Positions 55,266 through 64,000 of a stretch of DNA of 64,000 bases are shown in pieces; position 1 is the stretch's first letter; each line of letters starts with the position of its first letter. This DNA is from Methylophaga marina. GTDB taxonomy: Bacteria > Pseudomonadota > Gammaproteobacteria > Nitrosococcales > Methylophagaceae. Position numbers and translations under genes: made by a program. The notes under the pieces were generated by a model. That model saw nothing but the letters and a program-made list of their open reading frames with translations, had not been told where the DNA came from and did no database searches. The stretch is taken from NCBI RefSeq assembly GCF_030296755.1, contig NZ_AP027741.1, forward strand, positions 2,419,475 to 2,483,474, read 5' to 3'.

Positions 55266-55591
55266 TATTCTTCCTGGTCAGATTTATTCAACGTACGTTT
55301 TTCTTGCCTGACTTTTATATGAAGTGCAGCCTTTGCCATCAAATGTGCACTGACTGGAGCGGTGATAAATAAAAATAAAGTCACCAGTATTTCATGCAAG
55401 CTGATACCGTCAGTTTTGGTACTGAAATGAATGGCAGATGCCACCAGAACAGCACCGACACCTAAAGTACTGGCTTTGGTGGGACCATGTAAACGCATAT
55501 AAAAGTCAGGCAGTTTGAATAAGCCTAGGGAACCGACCAGCGTAAAGAAACCACCCAGAATAATCAGAATAGATAATAAAATTTCTAACAT
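55265..55591 (-). CDS. mrpG: Na+/H+ antiporter subunit MrpG (MnhG)
   Basis: 108 residues, three membrane helices. FTLVGSLGLFKLPDFYMRLHGPTKASTLG is the MnhG/PhaG signature in outline. It is the small terminal subunit of the multi-subunit cation/proton antiporter encoded by the preceding genes. Confidence 0.93.
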   Translation of the reverse strand: MLEILLSILIILGGFFTLVGSLGLFKLPDFYMRLHGPTKASTLGVGAVLVASAIHFSTKTDGISLHEILVTLFLFITAPVSAHLMAKAALHIKVRQEKRTLNKSDQEE

Positions 55592-55594
55592 GAT

Positions 55595-55864
55595 TTATTC
55601 CATTATGTCGCCGCGCAGCAGGTATTTGCTTAGCGCGAGTGTACCCATAAACCCCATCAACGCAATCAATAGAGCAGCTTCGTAATAAAGATTGCTTCGC
55701 AGGAAAATACCCAGCAGGATAAGTAGGGCAATTGAATTAATATACAGTGTATCGAGGGCCAGAATTCTATCCGGCACACTAGGACCGATAAGTAGTCGAT
55801 AAAGGCTCAATAGCAGGGCCGTACACACCATAACGCAGGCTGTAATGATGGCGATATTCAGCAT
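55595..55864 (-). CDS. mrpF: Na+/H+ antiporter subunit MrpF (MnhF)
   Basis: 89 residues, three helices. LIGPSVPDRILALDTLYINSIAL is the conserved MnhF/PhaF core in outline. It starts at the base where mrpE ends and precedes mrpG by three bases. Confidence 0.93.
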   Translation of the reverse strand: MLNIAIITACVMVCTALLLSLYRLLIGPSVPDRILALDTLYINSIALLILLGIFLRSNLYYEAALLIALMGFMGTLALSKYLLRGDIME

Positions 55865-56352
55865 TAGTTGAAAATCTCCTTTAACGGTTTTTCAAACAGC
55901 TGTTTGATTTCATCAATGGTTGTTTGGGCATCATCGATATGCAGGGCATGAATCAACAGCTTTTTCTGGTCTTTAGACAAGTCACAGGTGACAGTCCCGG
56001 GAGTCAGTGAAATGGTATTGGCAAGAATACTGATCGCCAATGGTGAGGTTAAATCCAATGGTATCTCAACAAAACCGGGTCGCAGTTTATCTGAGGACAT
56101 GAGAATAAGACGCGCCACATGAATATTGGCAATCACTATCTGCCAGAGCACAGAGCTGAAAAACTTAATCAGCAACCATGGCCGACGTACCATGACGCGC
56201 TCCTCCCAGAATCCAGCACTGAACCAAGGAATAAATATTGCGAGTAAGCCACCTAAAATCATATGGCCAGCCGATAAGGTGTTATTCAATAAAAGCCAGA
56301 TAGCCCATAAGGCCAGAGTGAGAAATGGATGAGGAAAGCATTTTCGCCACAT
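55864..56352 (-). CDS. mrpE: Na+/H+ antiporter subunit MrpE (MnhE)
   Basis: 162 residues. Two or three N-terminal helices are followed by a cytoplasmic domain with ANTISLTPGTVTCDLS, the hallmark of MnhE/PhaE, and LLIHALHIDDAQ. It is a structural subunit of the Mrp complex. Confidence 0.93.
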   Translation of the reverse strand: MWRKCFPHPFLTLALWAIWLLLNNTLSAGHMILGGLLAIFIPWFSAGFWEERVMVRRPWLLIKFFSSVLWQIVIANIHVARLILMSSDKLRPGFVEIPLDLTSPLAISILANTISLTPGTVTCDLSKDQKKLLIHALHIDDAQTTIDEIKQLFEKPLKEIFN

Positions 56353-56353
56353 A

Positions 56354-57883
56354 TTATTCTCCTCCCTGATAAGCAGGTTGGCCCATTACCGCATCGATAT
56401 AAGCTTGATGATCATTCAGTTGTGAAGCCACACTCTGGGTAAAATCAGATATAGGACCGGCTGCAATGACTAATATCGGACTGGCTAGCACTAAAACTAA
56501 AGCCAGAGCCAATGCACGTATATTCAGCTTCTCACTGTCATCATCGAGAGAGGTATCCGTTTGATAGAAAATGATTGAGCCTGACCGTGCCATCGCCATA
56601 ATCATTAATAAGCTGCCTATTAAAATGATGGCATAGATCCAGGTACTTAATGTGCTGCTCAGCGCGGCTTCCAAAATCATTACTTTACCGATAAACCCTG
56701 ACAATGGTGGCATGCCTACAATAGCAATAGCGGTAATGAAAAACACAGAGCCTAAAACAACGGCATGTTTCATTGGGGCGCCAGGACGTAACCTATCAGA
56801 GTATGAGCCTCTGGCACGAGCAATGATGTCGGCTACCAGAAATAATCCGGCACCAATCAGCGTGGAATGAATTAGATAATACAAGGTAGCCGCTAAGGCT
56901 TCGGTTGTATTAATCCCGATACCAATCAAAAGCGTGGCGACGGAAGCCAGTATCAGAAAAGCGGTTTGTTCTTTTAAGGCACGGGATGCAAATACACCAA
57001 GGACGGCCATTGCTAACGTGACCAAGCCAAGACTTAACACTACCTCAGCATGTAAGCCAGCTAGCGCGCTTGCCTGTTCTGAGAATAACGTGCCATGAAC
57101 ACGAATAATCGCGTAGAGACCCACTTTGGTCATGATCGCAAATAAAGCAGCCACGGCAGCAGAGGTATTGGCATAGGCACTAGGTAGCCACAAATAGAGC
57201 GGGAAAATAGCCGCTTTGATACCAAACACCACTAAAAGAAGCAGTCCAGCTGCTGCCACAATACCTTGATGAGCACTGTCCAGCTGAGCAATGTGCGTAG
57301 ACATATCAGCGATATTTAATGTGCCCAAAATGCCATAGAGTGTGCCCACAGCGAATAAAAACAAGCTGGAGCCGACCAGATTAATGACGACATAATGCAG
57401 TCCGCCTTTAGTGCGAAGGCGACCGCCGCCATGGAGTAATAATCCATATGATGCGAGTAGCAGCACTTCGAAGAAGACAAACAGATTAAACAAGTCACCA
57501 GTCAGGAAGGCACCATTCAGACCAAAAAGCTGGATTTGATAGAGCACATGAAAATGTTGACCTTTTTTATCGGTACCCTGAGAAATGGCATAAGCCAATG
57601 CAATAACTGCCAGTATGGATGTCAGCAGTATCATCAAGGAAGATAACTTATCCAACACCATCACGATGCCAAATGGCGCTGTCCAGTTACCAAGTAAGTA
57701 AACAGAATAATCACCACTATTGGCGATAGTGACGGTGTAGATACTCAGCAGCAGCAGAGCCATAGTGAATATCAGGCTAACTACACGCTGCAGCGGGATA
57801 CCTTTGGGCCGAGAAAATAATGTCAGTATGCCACCCAATAAAGGTAACAAAATGAGCAGAATAGGCAGCTGTGACAGTGTCAT
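56354..57883 (-). CDS. mrpD: Na+/H+ antiporter subunit MrpD (MnhD)
   Basis: 509 residues, about 14 helices, homologous to complex I NuoN/NuoM. FFEVLLLASYGLLLHGGG contains the conserved Glu of helix 5. FGIKAAIFPLYLWLPSAYANT holds the key Lys and Pro of helix 7-8. It is one of the two proton/cation-translocating subunits. It overlaps mrpC by 4 bases. Confidence 0.93.
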   Translation of the reverse strand: MTLSQLPILLILLPLLGGILTLFSRPKGIPLQRVVSLIFTMALLLLSIYTVTIANSGDYSVYLLGNWTAPFGIVMVLDKLSSLMILLTSILAVIALAYAISQGTDKKGQHFHVLYQIQLFGLNGAFLTGDLFNLFVFFEVLLLASYGLLLHGGGRLRTKGGLHYVVINLVGSSLFLFAVGTLYGILGTLNIADMSTHIAQLDSAHQGIVAAAGLLLLVVFGIKAAIFPLYLWLPSAYANTSAAVAALFAIMTKVGLYAIIRVHGTLFSEQASALAGLHAEVVLSLGLVTLAMAVLGVFASRALKEQTAFLILASVATLLIGIGINTTEALAATLYYLIHSTLIGAGLFLVADIIARARGSYSDRLRPGAPMKHAVVLGSVFFITAIAIVGMPPLSGFIGKVMILEAALSSTLSTWIYAIILIGSLLMIMAMARSGSIIFYQTDTSLDDDSEKLNIRALALALVLVLASPILVIAAGPISDFTQSVASQLNDHQAYIDAVMGQPAYQGGE

Positions 57884-58251
57884 TTGGCATCTCCTCCTGC
57901 TACTTTATTCTCCTGTTCTTCAGCCACATAACTCATGCCATCGACATGATCGTTACCTAGTTCACTACGTGCTTTTAAAGCCAGAACAATCAAAAATGCC
58001 GTCATGCCAAATGCGATGACGATGGCGGTTAATACCAGCGCCTGAGGAAGAGGATCGGTATATTTGGTTGTTTCCGCAGAGATAATGGCAGCCTTACCAA
58101 TTTGTAAGCGACCCATAACGAATAAAAATACATTCACTGCATAGGAAATCAGCGTTAACCCCAGTACCAGAGGAAAGGTACGAGCCCGAAGCACAAGGTA
58201 GACACCACTTGATGTCATGACACCTATCGCGATGGCAACTAACCACTCCAT
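57880..58251 (-). CDS. mrpC: Na+/H+ antiporter subunit MrpC (MnhC)
   Basis: 123 residues, three helices, a NuoK-like subunit. GVYLVLRARTFPLVLGLTLISYAVNVFLF and DPLPQALVLTAIVIAFGMTAF in outline are the family signatures. It overlaps mrpD by 4 bases (ATGA) and starts one base after mrpAB stops. Confidence 0.93.
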   Translation of the reverse strand: MEWLVAIAIGVMTSSGVYLVLRARTFPLVLGLTLISYAVNVFLFVMGRLQIGKAAIISAETTKYTDPLPQALVLTAIVIAFGMTAFLIVLALKARSELGNDHVDGMSYVAEEQENKVAGGDAK

Positions 58252-61071
58252 CTATTTTTTCTCCTGTTGAGCTAAACCATGAGATGCGTGACTGAGCTTA
58301 CCCAGTTCGACCAGAATAAGTACGGTTGCACCAACGACCACCAGAAATACACCTAAATCAAATATCATGGCACTGGCAATTTCAAATTTGCCAACAATCG
58401 GCCATGTCAGATAGGTGAATGTCGTCGTTAGGAACGGATAAGACAGGAACATGGCTGCTAACCCGGTGACAAAAGCTGCTGTTAAACCAACCGCAATGAC
58501 TTTATGCATATCCACTTTGATTCTGGCGTTTGTCCAGGCAATACCGTTTGCAAGATACTGTGAAATGAGTGCTACTGCAGCAATCAATCCTGCGATAAAG
58601 CCACCACCAGGTAAGTTGTGACCTCGCAAGAAGATAAAGACGGCAACCATTAACATTAATGGGAATAGCAGTCTTGTCAGTGTTTGCATAATCGGCGGGT
58701 GAGGGTCATGACTCCACTCACGTCCCTCTATGTCACGTTGCGGTGCAGGTAATTTCAGATCTTTGAGTAGCGCAAAAATACCCAGACCAGCTAAGGCTAG
58801 TACAACAATTTCGCCCAATGTATCAAAGCCACGGAAATCCACTAGAATAACATTCACCACGTTAGTACCACCGCCACCAGGCTTGCTGTTCTCAAGGAAG
58901 AATCCAGAAATACTCGCGTAATCCCGGCTCATTACAGCCATGGCTAATAACATCACCGTGACACCTGCAGAAATGGATAAAACCAGGTCGCGAAACAGTC
59001 GTCTATGACTTCTTTCCTGAGGACTGTGCTGTGGTAAGAAGAACAGAGCCAATAACAGCAGCACAATCGTGACGACTTCAACGGATAATTGCGTCAAAGC
59101 CAAATCAGGTGCTGAGAATTTCACAAAGCCCAGGGAGACGATCAAACCAATCACACCGATAATAATCAGTGAAACAAGTCTTTGATGATGCAATAACGCC
59201 GTTAATATACTGGCAATCACAAGAATACCCACTTGCACCATGGTGAGCAGGTTCGCATCCAGTAAAGTACGGTCACCAAACAGTGGGCTATCAAACTGTA
59301 AAAATCCATACAACGTTGCCGCGACACCAGATAGCAATACCCAACTAATGGCATTTTGCAAAGAGCCACGATCAAATAATCGACTGATTCTGCCACTCAG
59401 CACTAACAAGCCGTGTGTGATTCTGTTAAACAGTGTTTTCGCATCCAGACGAGGTAAATTTGTATCGTGCCAGCGGAATAATTTTTCCCGATAGAAATAG
59501 ACAATAACGCCGAATAACAGAGCAATAAAACTCATTAATAAAGGGATATTGAAACCATGCCAGATAGCAAGACTATAATCAGGTGGTACAGATTGTATGC
59601 TCGCCGCGACAGCCACACTTAGAATCGGGGCGACAATCAGCATGGGTACCATACCCACCCCAAGACACAGCAATACCAGAATATCGACAGGTATCTTCAT
59701 AAACCGTGGTGGTTCATGTGGTGTTTTGCTTAAGCCCTGAGGTTCACCATTAAAAAATACATCGTGGATAAATCTTAGCGAGTAAGCAACAGAAAAAACG
59801 GCGCCGAATGTCACAATGACGGGAATCGCCCAACTAAGAGTATGGTGATCCGTTGCGGTTAAAGCTTGTTGGAAAAACATTTCCTTACTCAGGAAGCCAT
59901 TCAGAAGGGGAACACCTGCCATGGCAGAGGCCGCGATCATGGCGAGTACAGCGGTATGTGGCATGTATTTTAATAGGCCATTTACTTTGCGCATATCGCG
60001 GGTACCACATTCATGATCGATAATTCCAGCCACCATGAATAACGATGCTTTGAAGGTCGCATGATTAATGATGTGGAAGATGGCCGCCACAGCGGCTAAT
60101 TTGGTGCTAAAACCAAACAACAGCGTGATTAATCCCAGATGACTTATGGTGGAATAGGCTAACAAGCCTTTTAAATCATGCTTAAAGAGTGCGGTATAGG
60201 CGCCCAGCACCATGGTTATCATACCTGCACCGCCCACTAACCAACCCCAGGCCTCAGTACCTGAAAGAACGGGAAATAGTCGAGCAAGAATAAAAATACC
60301 GGCTTTCACCATTGTGGCTGAATGTAAGTAGGCCGATACAGGGGTCGGTGCTGCCATGGCGTGAGGCAGCCAGAAGTGAAAAGGGAATTGAGCTGATTTC
60401 GTAAAGACGCCCAATAAAATTAATACTAATGCCGTCAGATAGTGTTCATTTTGGCGAATAAGATCGCCTGATGCTAACACGTCGGTGAGGTTAAAGCTGC
60501 CAACCATATTGCCAATCATTAATACGCCAGCCAGCATAGCTAAACCACCGGCACCAGTGATGGTCAGTGCCATTCTTGCACCATCGCGGGCATCTTGGCT
60601 GTACTGCCAGTAACTGATCAATAAAAATGACGTTAAGGATGTTAATTCCCAGAATATAACAAGCTGGATTAAATTTTCTGAAAGCACAATGCCTAACATT
60701 GAGCCCATAAACATCAATAAATACGCAAAAAAACGGCCCATTGAGTCCTGAGCCGATAAATAATAGCGTGCATACAGAATGACAAGTAGTCCAATCAGTA
60801 AGATCAGAAAACTAAAGAGTAGCGACAGGCCATCAAGTCGAAACGCGAAATCTAAACCCAGTGCAGGTAGCCATGACCAGCTCTGAATCAGTGTTTCATT
60901 ATCGAAAGGAATATGAACAGCTGGCATCAAGATCAATAGTGCTAAAAGGGTGACAATGCCCGCCACCCAGGCTGAGGCAACACGATTAAATCTTGCAGCC
61001 CATGCGGCAATAGGTGCGCCCAGAAAAGGGATTAGAGCAACTAAAGGTAAGTTGAACGCCAATAAATTCAT
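58252..61071 (-). CDS. mrpA: Fused Na+/H+ antiporter subunit MrpA-MrpB
   Basis: 939 residues. The first about 780 form MrpA (NuoL-like; [16 protein letters not shown] with the helix-5 Glu, and [15 protein letters not shown] with the conserved Lys). Residues 790-930 form a MrpB domain ([29 protein letters not shown] in outline). The fusion is the PhaA'/group-2 arrangement A'CDEFG. The complex expels Na+ or K+ for H+ and supports salt and alkaline tolerance. AGGA lies 6 bases before ATG. It is the first gene of the operon on the minus strand. Confidence 0.94.
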   Translation of the reverse strand: MNLLAFNLPLVALIPFLGAPIAAWAARFNRVASAWVAGIVTLLALLILMPAVHIPFDNETLIQSWSWLPALGLDFAFRLDGLSLLFSFLILLIGLLVILYARYYLSAQDSMGRFFAYLLMFMGSMLGIVLSENLIQLVIFWELTSLTSFLLISYWQYSQDARDGARMALTITGAGGLAMLAGVLMIGNMVGSFNLTDVLASGDLIRQNEHYLTALVLILLGVFTKSAQFPFHFWLPHAMAAPTPVSAYLHSATMVKAGIFILARLFPVLSGTEAWGWLVGGAGMITMVLGAYTALFKHDLKGLLAYSTISHLGLITLLFGFSTKLAAVAAIFHIINHATFKASLFMVAGIIDHECGTRDMRKVNGLLKYMPHTAVLAMIAASAMAGVPLLNGFLSKEMFFQQALTATDHHTLSWAIPVIVTFGAVFSVAYSLRFIHDVFFNGEPQGLSKTPHEPPRFMKIPVDILVLLCLGVGMVPMLIVAPILSVAVAASIQSVPPDYSLAIWHGFNIPLLMSFIALLFGVIVYFYREKLFRWHDTNLPRLDAKTLFNRITHGLLVLSGRISRLFDRGSLQNAISWVLLSGVAATLYGFLQFDSPLFGDRTLLDANLLTMVQVGILVIASILTALLHHQRLVSLIIIGVIGLIVSLGFVKFSAPDLALTQLSVEVVTIVLLLLALFFLPQHSPQERSHRRLFRDLVLSISAGVTVMLLAMAVMSRDYASISGFFLENSKPGGGGTNVVNVILVDFRGFDTLGEIVVLALAGLGIFALLKDLKLPAPQRDIEGREWSHDPHPPIMQTLTRLLFPLMLMVAVFIFLRGHNLPGGGFIAGLIAAVALISQYLANGIAWTNARIKVDMHKVIAVGLTAAFVTGLAAMFLSYPFLTTTFTYLTWPIVGKFEIASAMIFDLGVFLVVVGATVLILVELGKLSHASHGLAQQEKK

Positions 61072-61119
61072 TGATTTTCCTGTTATCTAACGGGTGCTCA
61101 TATTCTATATTTATACATG

Positions 61120-61157
61120 AAAAAGCACTGTAGAGCAGCGCTCTACAGTGCTTTTTT
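61120..61157. terminator. Terminator between the cytochrome c gene and the mrp operon
   Basis: AGCACTGTAGAG and CTCTACAGTGCT form a perfect 12-bp stem around CAGCG, with A and T runs on the two sides. It ends the cytochrome c transcript on the minus strand, so mrp must have its own promoter in 61072-61119 or read-through. Confidence 0.93.
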
Positions 61158-61176
61158 GTTCATTTCAGACTTTACG

Positions 61177-61653
61177 CTATTGTGATTGAGCAACCATGTA
61201 GTCTACCGCTTCCATTATTGCTTCATCACTCAGATCAGAGCGACCACCTTTAGCTGGCATCATATTAAAGCCTTCAATAGCATGCTTATGCAGGGTGTCG
61301 ATACCTTTTTCAATACGTGGAGCCCAGTCTGCAGCATTACCAATTTTTGGTGAATTCATCAGTCCAGCACCATGGCAGGCAGCACAGACTTGCGTCACGA
61401 TTTGTTCACCGGCGCCACCAGTATTGGTATCTTCTTCTGCAGGTGCTGCTTGTACAGCAGGTGGCTCACCAATATTGACTTCTGCAACGGGTTTAATACG
61501 TTCAGCGACCGCTTCTTCATCCATGCTGGCTGGAGCCGTTGCGTTCTTACCTAATTCAAGTGCGTTATCCAGCACAACTAATATCAAACCGAAAAGTATT
61601 AATACGGTGACAATACTACCAATTAGAAATTGACCAGAATTATTATTATTCAC
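61177..61653 (-). CDS. Membrane-anchored cytochrome c5-type protein
   Basis: 158 residues. One N-terminal helix (about 9-28) anchors a periplasmic domain. A flexible Ala/Pro/Glu-rich linker (about 40-80) leads to a single class I heme c site, CAACH (residues 90-94). The axial Met is in FNMMPAKGGRSDLSD. The pattern is that of the cytochrome c5 group. It may pass electrons to oxidases or other periplasmic partners; none is adjacent. Confidence 0.92.
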   Translation of the reverse strand: MNNNNSGQFLIGSIVTVLILFGLILVVLDNALELGKNATAPASMDEEAVAERIKPVAEVNIGEPPAVQAAPAEEDTNTGGAGEQIVTQVCAACHGAGLMNSPKIGNAADWAPRIEKGIDTLHKHAIEGFNMMPAKGGRSDLSDEAIMEAVDYMVAQSQ

Positions 61654-61734
61654 TGAAAACCTCTGCTTATTTTAATAATGGCGATGATTATACGGTTAAC
61701 CAACTTTCTGTGCCACGAAAAGCAACAGAAAGGA

Positions 61735-62736
61735 TTAGTTCTCTATTGCTGATAAACATATTTTCCCTATAGTACGACCGGATAGTAAACGTTGGTGGGC
61801 TTGTTCAATATTGCTGGCAGAAATCGGCCCCAATGTCTGTTTGTGAGTACATTTTAGCGTTTCTATATCCAGCATTTCTGAGATGCTATTCAATATGTGA
61901 TGTTGCTCGATCATATCGGCTGTTTTGTACATAGGTCTGGCAAACATAAACTCCCAGACGATGCCTGCACTTTTATTTTTGAGCTTGTCTATATTGTGAG
62001 TTTGCTGGCTTGTGACAACAAAACAAATCATGCCTTGAGGGGCTAGCAAATCGGTCAGTTCATCGTAGTATGGGTCAGTATCTGCTAAGCATAAAATATA
62101 ATCGGGAGCAGCAATATTTAATGCTGAGTAATGATCCGTTAATTGTTGATGGTTGATGACGTGATCTGCACCCATTGCATAGCACCAATCGATAGACTCT
62201 TTACGAGATGCTGTTGCCACGACATTGAGCTTTGCAACCTGTTTAGCCAGTTGTATAGCAATTGAGCCTACACCGCCGGCACCGCCAACAATCAGGATGG
62301 TTTTACCTTTATCCTGATCGGGCTGAATGCGCATTCTTGAGAACAGGGCTTCCCACGCAGTAATACTGGTAAGCGGCATGGCAGCAGCTTGTTCAGCAGT
62401 GAAATTTTGTGGGGCCTTGCCGACAATGCGTTCATCAACTAATTGATGTGAGGCATAACAGCCATCACGCGTGACATCACCAGCGTAGAAAACTTTATCA
62501 CCCACGTTAAATAATTCACAGTCATCACCTGTCTCGACAACAGTGCCAGAGGCATCCCAACCAATAATTTTGGCCTTGTCATTATTGTCACCCAGGCTGG
62601 CTTTAATTTTTGTATCAACAGGGTTAACAGCAATCGCTTCTATTTTGATAAGAAGATCATGTCCTTTGGGTGAGGGTGTCTCGCGCTCGAGTTCTTGTGC
62701 TTGTCCATTGGCTTGAAAAAATCCATAGGCTTTCAT
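61735..62736 (-). CDS. Zinc-type alcohol dehydrogenase-like / quinone oxidoreductase (MDR)
   Basis: 333 residues, medium-chain dehydrogenase/reductase. IEAIAVNPVDTKIKAS and IIGWDASGTVVETG are typical of the zinc-binding ADH-like subgroup without real zinc ligands. LIVGGAGGVGSIAIQLAK is the NAD(P)H site. The C-terminus ends RTIGKICLSAIE. Substrate unknown; likely an NADPH-dependent quinone or enal reductase. Confidence 0.88.
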   Translation of the reverse strand: MKAYGFFQANGQAQELERETPSPKGHDLLIKIEAIAVNPVDTKIKASLGDNNDKAKIIGWDASGTVVETGDDCELFNVGDKVFYAGDVTRDGCYASHQLVDERIVGKAPQNFTAEQAAAMPLTSITAWEALFSRMRIQPDQDKGKTILIVGGAGGVGSIAIQLAKQVAKLNVVATASRKESIDWCYAMGADHVINHQQLTDHYSALNIAAPDYILCLADTDPYYDELTDLLAPQGMICFVVTSQQTHNIDKLKNKSAGIVWEFMFARPMYKTADMIEQHHILNSISEMLDIETLKCTHKQTLGPISASNIEQAHQRLLSGRTIGKICLSAIEN

Positions 62737-62802
62737 TCACTTTGCTCCGCTTGTGGCTATTTGATGTTAATGACCCAATAGTATGAATTAAGTTGCTGTG
62801 AT

Positions 62803-63228
62803 TTATGGCAAAAGCTGCTTCAAAGCGTTTAGGTACTCGTCTTCTGATGGTGGCATGCCATCACGTTGTGCTTGCCATATAGATTGCGCCAGACAGTCCA
62901 TCATCATGTGATCACAGTGATGTGGGTCTTGTTTGGAATGAAGTAATTGCTGATAGATGTCACGAATACCCTGGGGTCTATTTGTTTGAATCTGTTCGTG
63001 CAGAGCCAGATGTAACCCCATATGTAAATAAGGGTTGGTTTCGCCAGCTTCAACGAAGTAGTCTTGATCGATTTTATCTGGTTGATTAAATAAGGCGTGA
63101 TATTCGGGATGAAGCTCAATGATATGAGCGATGTGTTTTTCGAGCTCGGTGAGGGGGGCGCTAGTATGGAATTTCTTCCAAACATCGAAATAGACTTGTC
63201 TGATTTCTTGTCGGTTTTGACCAAACAT
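62803..63228 (-). CDS. DUF1841 family protein
   Basis: 141 residues: FGQNRQEIRQVYFDVWKKF, LTELEKHIAHIIELHPEYH, NPYLHMGLHLALHEQI and DCLAQSIWQAQRDGMPPSEDEYL. These are the conserved blocks of DUF1841. The His-rich centre (HMGLHLALHEQ) could bind metal. The start overlaps the nth stop (TAATG); this nth-DUF1841 pairing is frequent in gamma- and betaproteobacteria, but the function is unknown. Confidence 0.9.
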   Translation of the reverse strand: MFGQNRQEIRQVYFDVWKKFHTSAPLTELEKHIAHIIELHPEYHALFNQPDKIDQDYFVEAGETNPYLHMGLHLALHEQIQTNRPQGIRDIYQQLLHSKQDPHHCDHMMMDCLAQSIWQAQRDGMPPSEDEYLNALKQLLP

Positions 63229-63884
63229 TATGATGCAGTTCGTGACTGACGACGTTGCTGGTCACGGTAATAGTCACAATATTGGGTGACAGAGCAGGTG
63301 TCACATTTTGGTTTACGCGCCAGACACACATAGCGGCCATGTAATATTAGCCAGTGATGCGCATCTAACAGATAGTCTTTCGGGACAACTTTCATAAGTT
63401 TGTCTTCGACCGCCTTAACCGTTTTTCCTTTTGCCAGCCCTGTTCTGTTAGATAAACGAAAGATATGCGTGTCTACGGCAATGACAGGGTGTTTAAAAAC
63501 GGTGTTTAAGATAACGTTAGCGGTCTTGCGACCAACACCAGGTAAGGCTTCCAGTGCTTCCCTATCTTCTGGGACCTGACTGTTATGTTGCTCAATTAAA
63601 ATTCGACAGGTCTTGATGACATTTTCAGCCTTGCTGTTGAATAAACCAATCGTTTTGATGTATTGCTTTAAGCCATCCACTCCCAAGGCGAGAATTTGCT
63701 CAGGCGTATTCGCTATTGGGTATAGTTTGTCCGTGGCTTTGTTCACCCCCACATCCGTCGCTTGAGCTGACAGAATCACTGCAATCAGTAACTCAAAAGG
63801 AGAAGAGTAATGAAGCTCCGTTGTAGGTGCCGGGTTATGTGCTTTTAAAGTAGCAAAAAAGTCACGCCGTTGAGCCTGGTTCAT
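63228..63884 (-). CDS. nth: Endonuclease III (Nth)
   Basis: 218 residues from ATG 63884, the start matching known Nth proteins and lying one base after the rsxE stop; an upstream in-frame ATG (63920) is inside rsxE. Helix-hairpin-helix LPGVGRKTANV carries the catalytic Lys and VDTHIFRLSNR the Asp. The [4Fe-4S] cluster Cys pattern C-x6-C-x2-C-x5-C (CLARKPKCDTCSVTQYC) is intact. It removes oxidised pyrimidines and cleaves abasic sites. Confidence 0.94.
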   Translation of the reverse strand: MNQAQRRDFFATLKAHNPAPTTELHYSSPFELLIAVILSAQATDVGVNKATDKLYPIANTPEQILALGVDGLKQYIKTIGLFNSKAENVIKTCRILIEQHNSQVPEDREALEALPGVGRKTANVILNTVFKHPVIAVDTHIFRLSNRTGLAKGKTVKAVEDKLMKVVPKDYLLDAHHWLILHGRYVCLARKPKCDTCSVTQYCDYYRDQQRRQSRTAS

Positions 63885-63885
63885 C

Positions 63886-64000
63886 TTAGCTGCTCGTAGC
63901 GACTTCGGCTGTGGTTTCAACTTTTACTGTTTGTTGCTTACTTAGTCTGGCATCAATCACATTTTTTAAGGCAACAATTAATCCCAAGCCGATAAAAGCA
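63886..64000 (-). CDS. rsxE: Electron transport complex subunit RsxE/RnfE, C-terminal end (cut by window edge)
   Basis: The last 37 codons are visible, entering from the right edge. FIGLGLIVALKNVIDARL is the closing membrane helix and basic segment of RsxE/RnfE, followed by a polar tail ending ATSS and TAA. Its place immediately before nth is the conserved rsx/rnf-nth arrangement. The complex couples NADH-ferredoxin electron flow to an ion gradient and, in E. coli, keeps SoxR reduced. Confidence 0.85.
   Translation of the reverse strand, partial: AFIGLGLIVALKNVIDARLSKQQTVKVETTAEVATSS

Overview
The window is bacterial chromosome at moderate GC and reads as a gammaproteobacterium. Supporting synteny: tesA-ybbA-ybbP, rsxE-nth-DUF1841, and a UbiK/PpnP/DUF481/ComM/Rep block. 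An Mrp Na+/H+ antiporter operon suggests a saline or alkaline habitat. The overall gene set resembles marine methylotrophs such as Methylophaga, but no gene here is diagnostic, so genus is a guess.

Layout. 1-8260: urea import and hydrolysis, urtB(partial)CDE followed directly by ureE-ureF-ureAB(fused)-ureC-ureG-ureD. 8394-11491: a P2-type cation ATPase and a small unknown gene. 11713-15689: a 38-aa basic protein, then tesA divergent from ybbA-ybbP. 15934-18215: an integron-like patch without an integrase (GNAT cassette, well-formed attC, 365-aa orphan cassette, damaged attC), an IS3-type orfA remnant and a second diverged fragment of the ybbP 3' end. 18284-22855: acuI-like reductase, membrane proteins, a methyltransferase and small stress-type genes. 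23510-26667: an arsenical operon arsR - dual-specificity-type phosphatase - GAPDH - arsJ. 26867-29415: old yellow enzyme and a frameshifted semialdehyde dehydrogenase.

29501-35556 is the most rearranged stretch. It holds a DHA2 efflux gene cut by a complete IS3-family element lacking target duplication, topoisomerase IB, a RAYT transposase fragment, a cytochrome P450 and a higBA toxin-antitoxin pair. Three diverged copies of one intergenic repeat separate these modules. 35712-44228 is a two-partner secretion locus (TpsB, 1903-aa TpsA, two related Cys-rich lipoproteins). It is followed by a BLUF blue-light sensor, catalase, YhcB, a HerA/DUF853 ATPase, UbiK, PpnP, a DUF481 outer-membrane protein, comM (frameshifted), rep, cytochrome b561, the Mrp operon, a cytochrome c5-type protein, a quinone-oxidoreductase-like enzyme, DUF1841, nth and the end of rsxE.

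Cross-cutting observation: four genes (ureF, the semialdehyde dehydrogenase, the first tpsA-linked lipoprotein and comM) each need one extra base to be intact, three of them at A or G runs. Either the sequence has systematic run-length undercalls, or these are real decay or recoding events. The ureF site is an exact A AAA AAG slippery heptamer followed by a hairpin.
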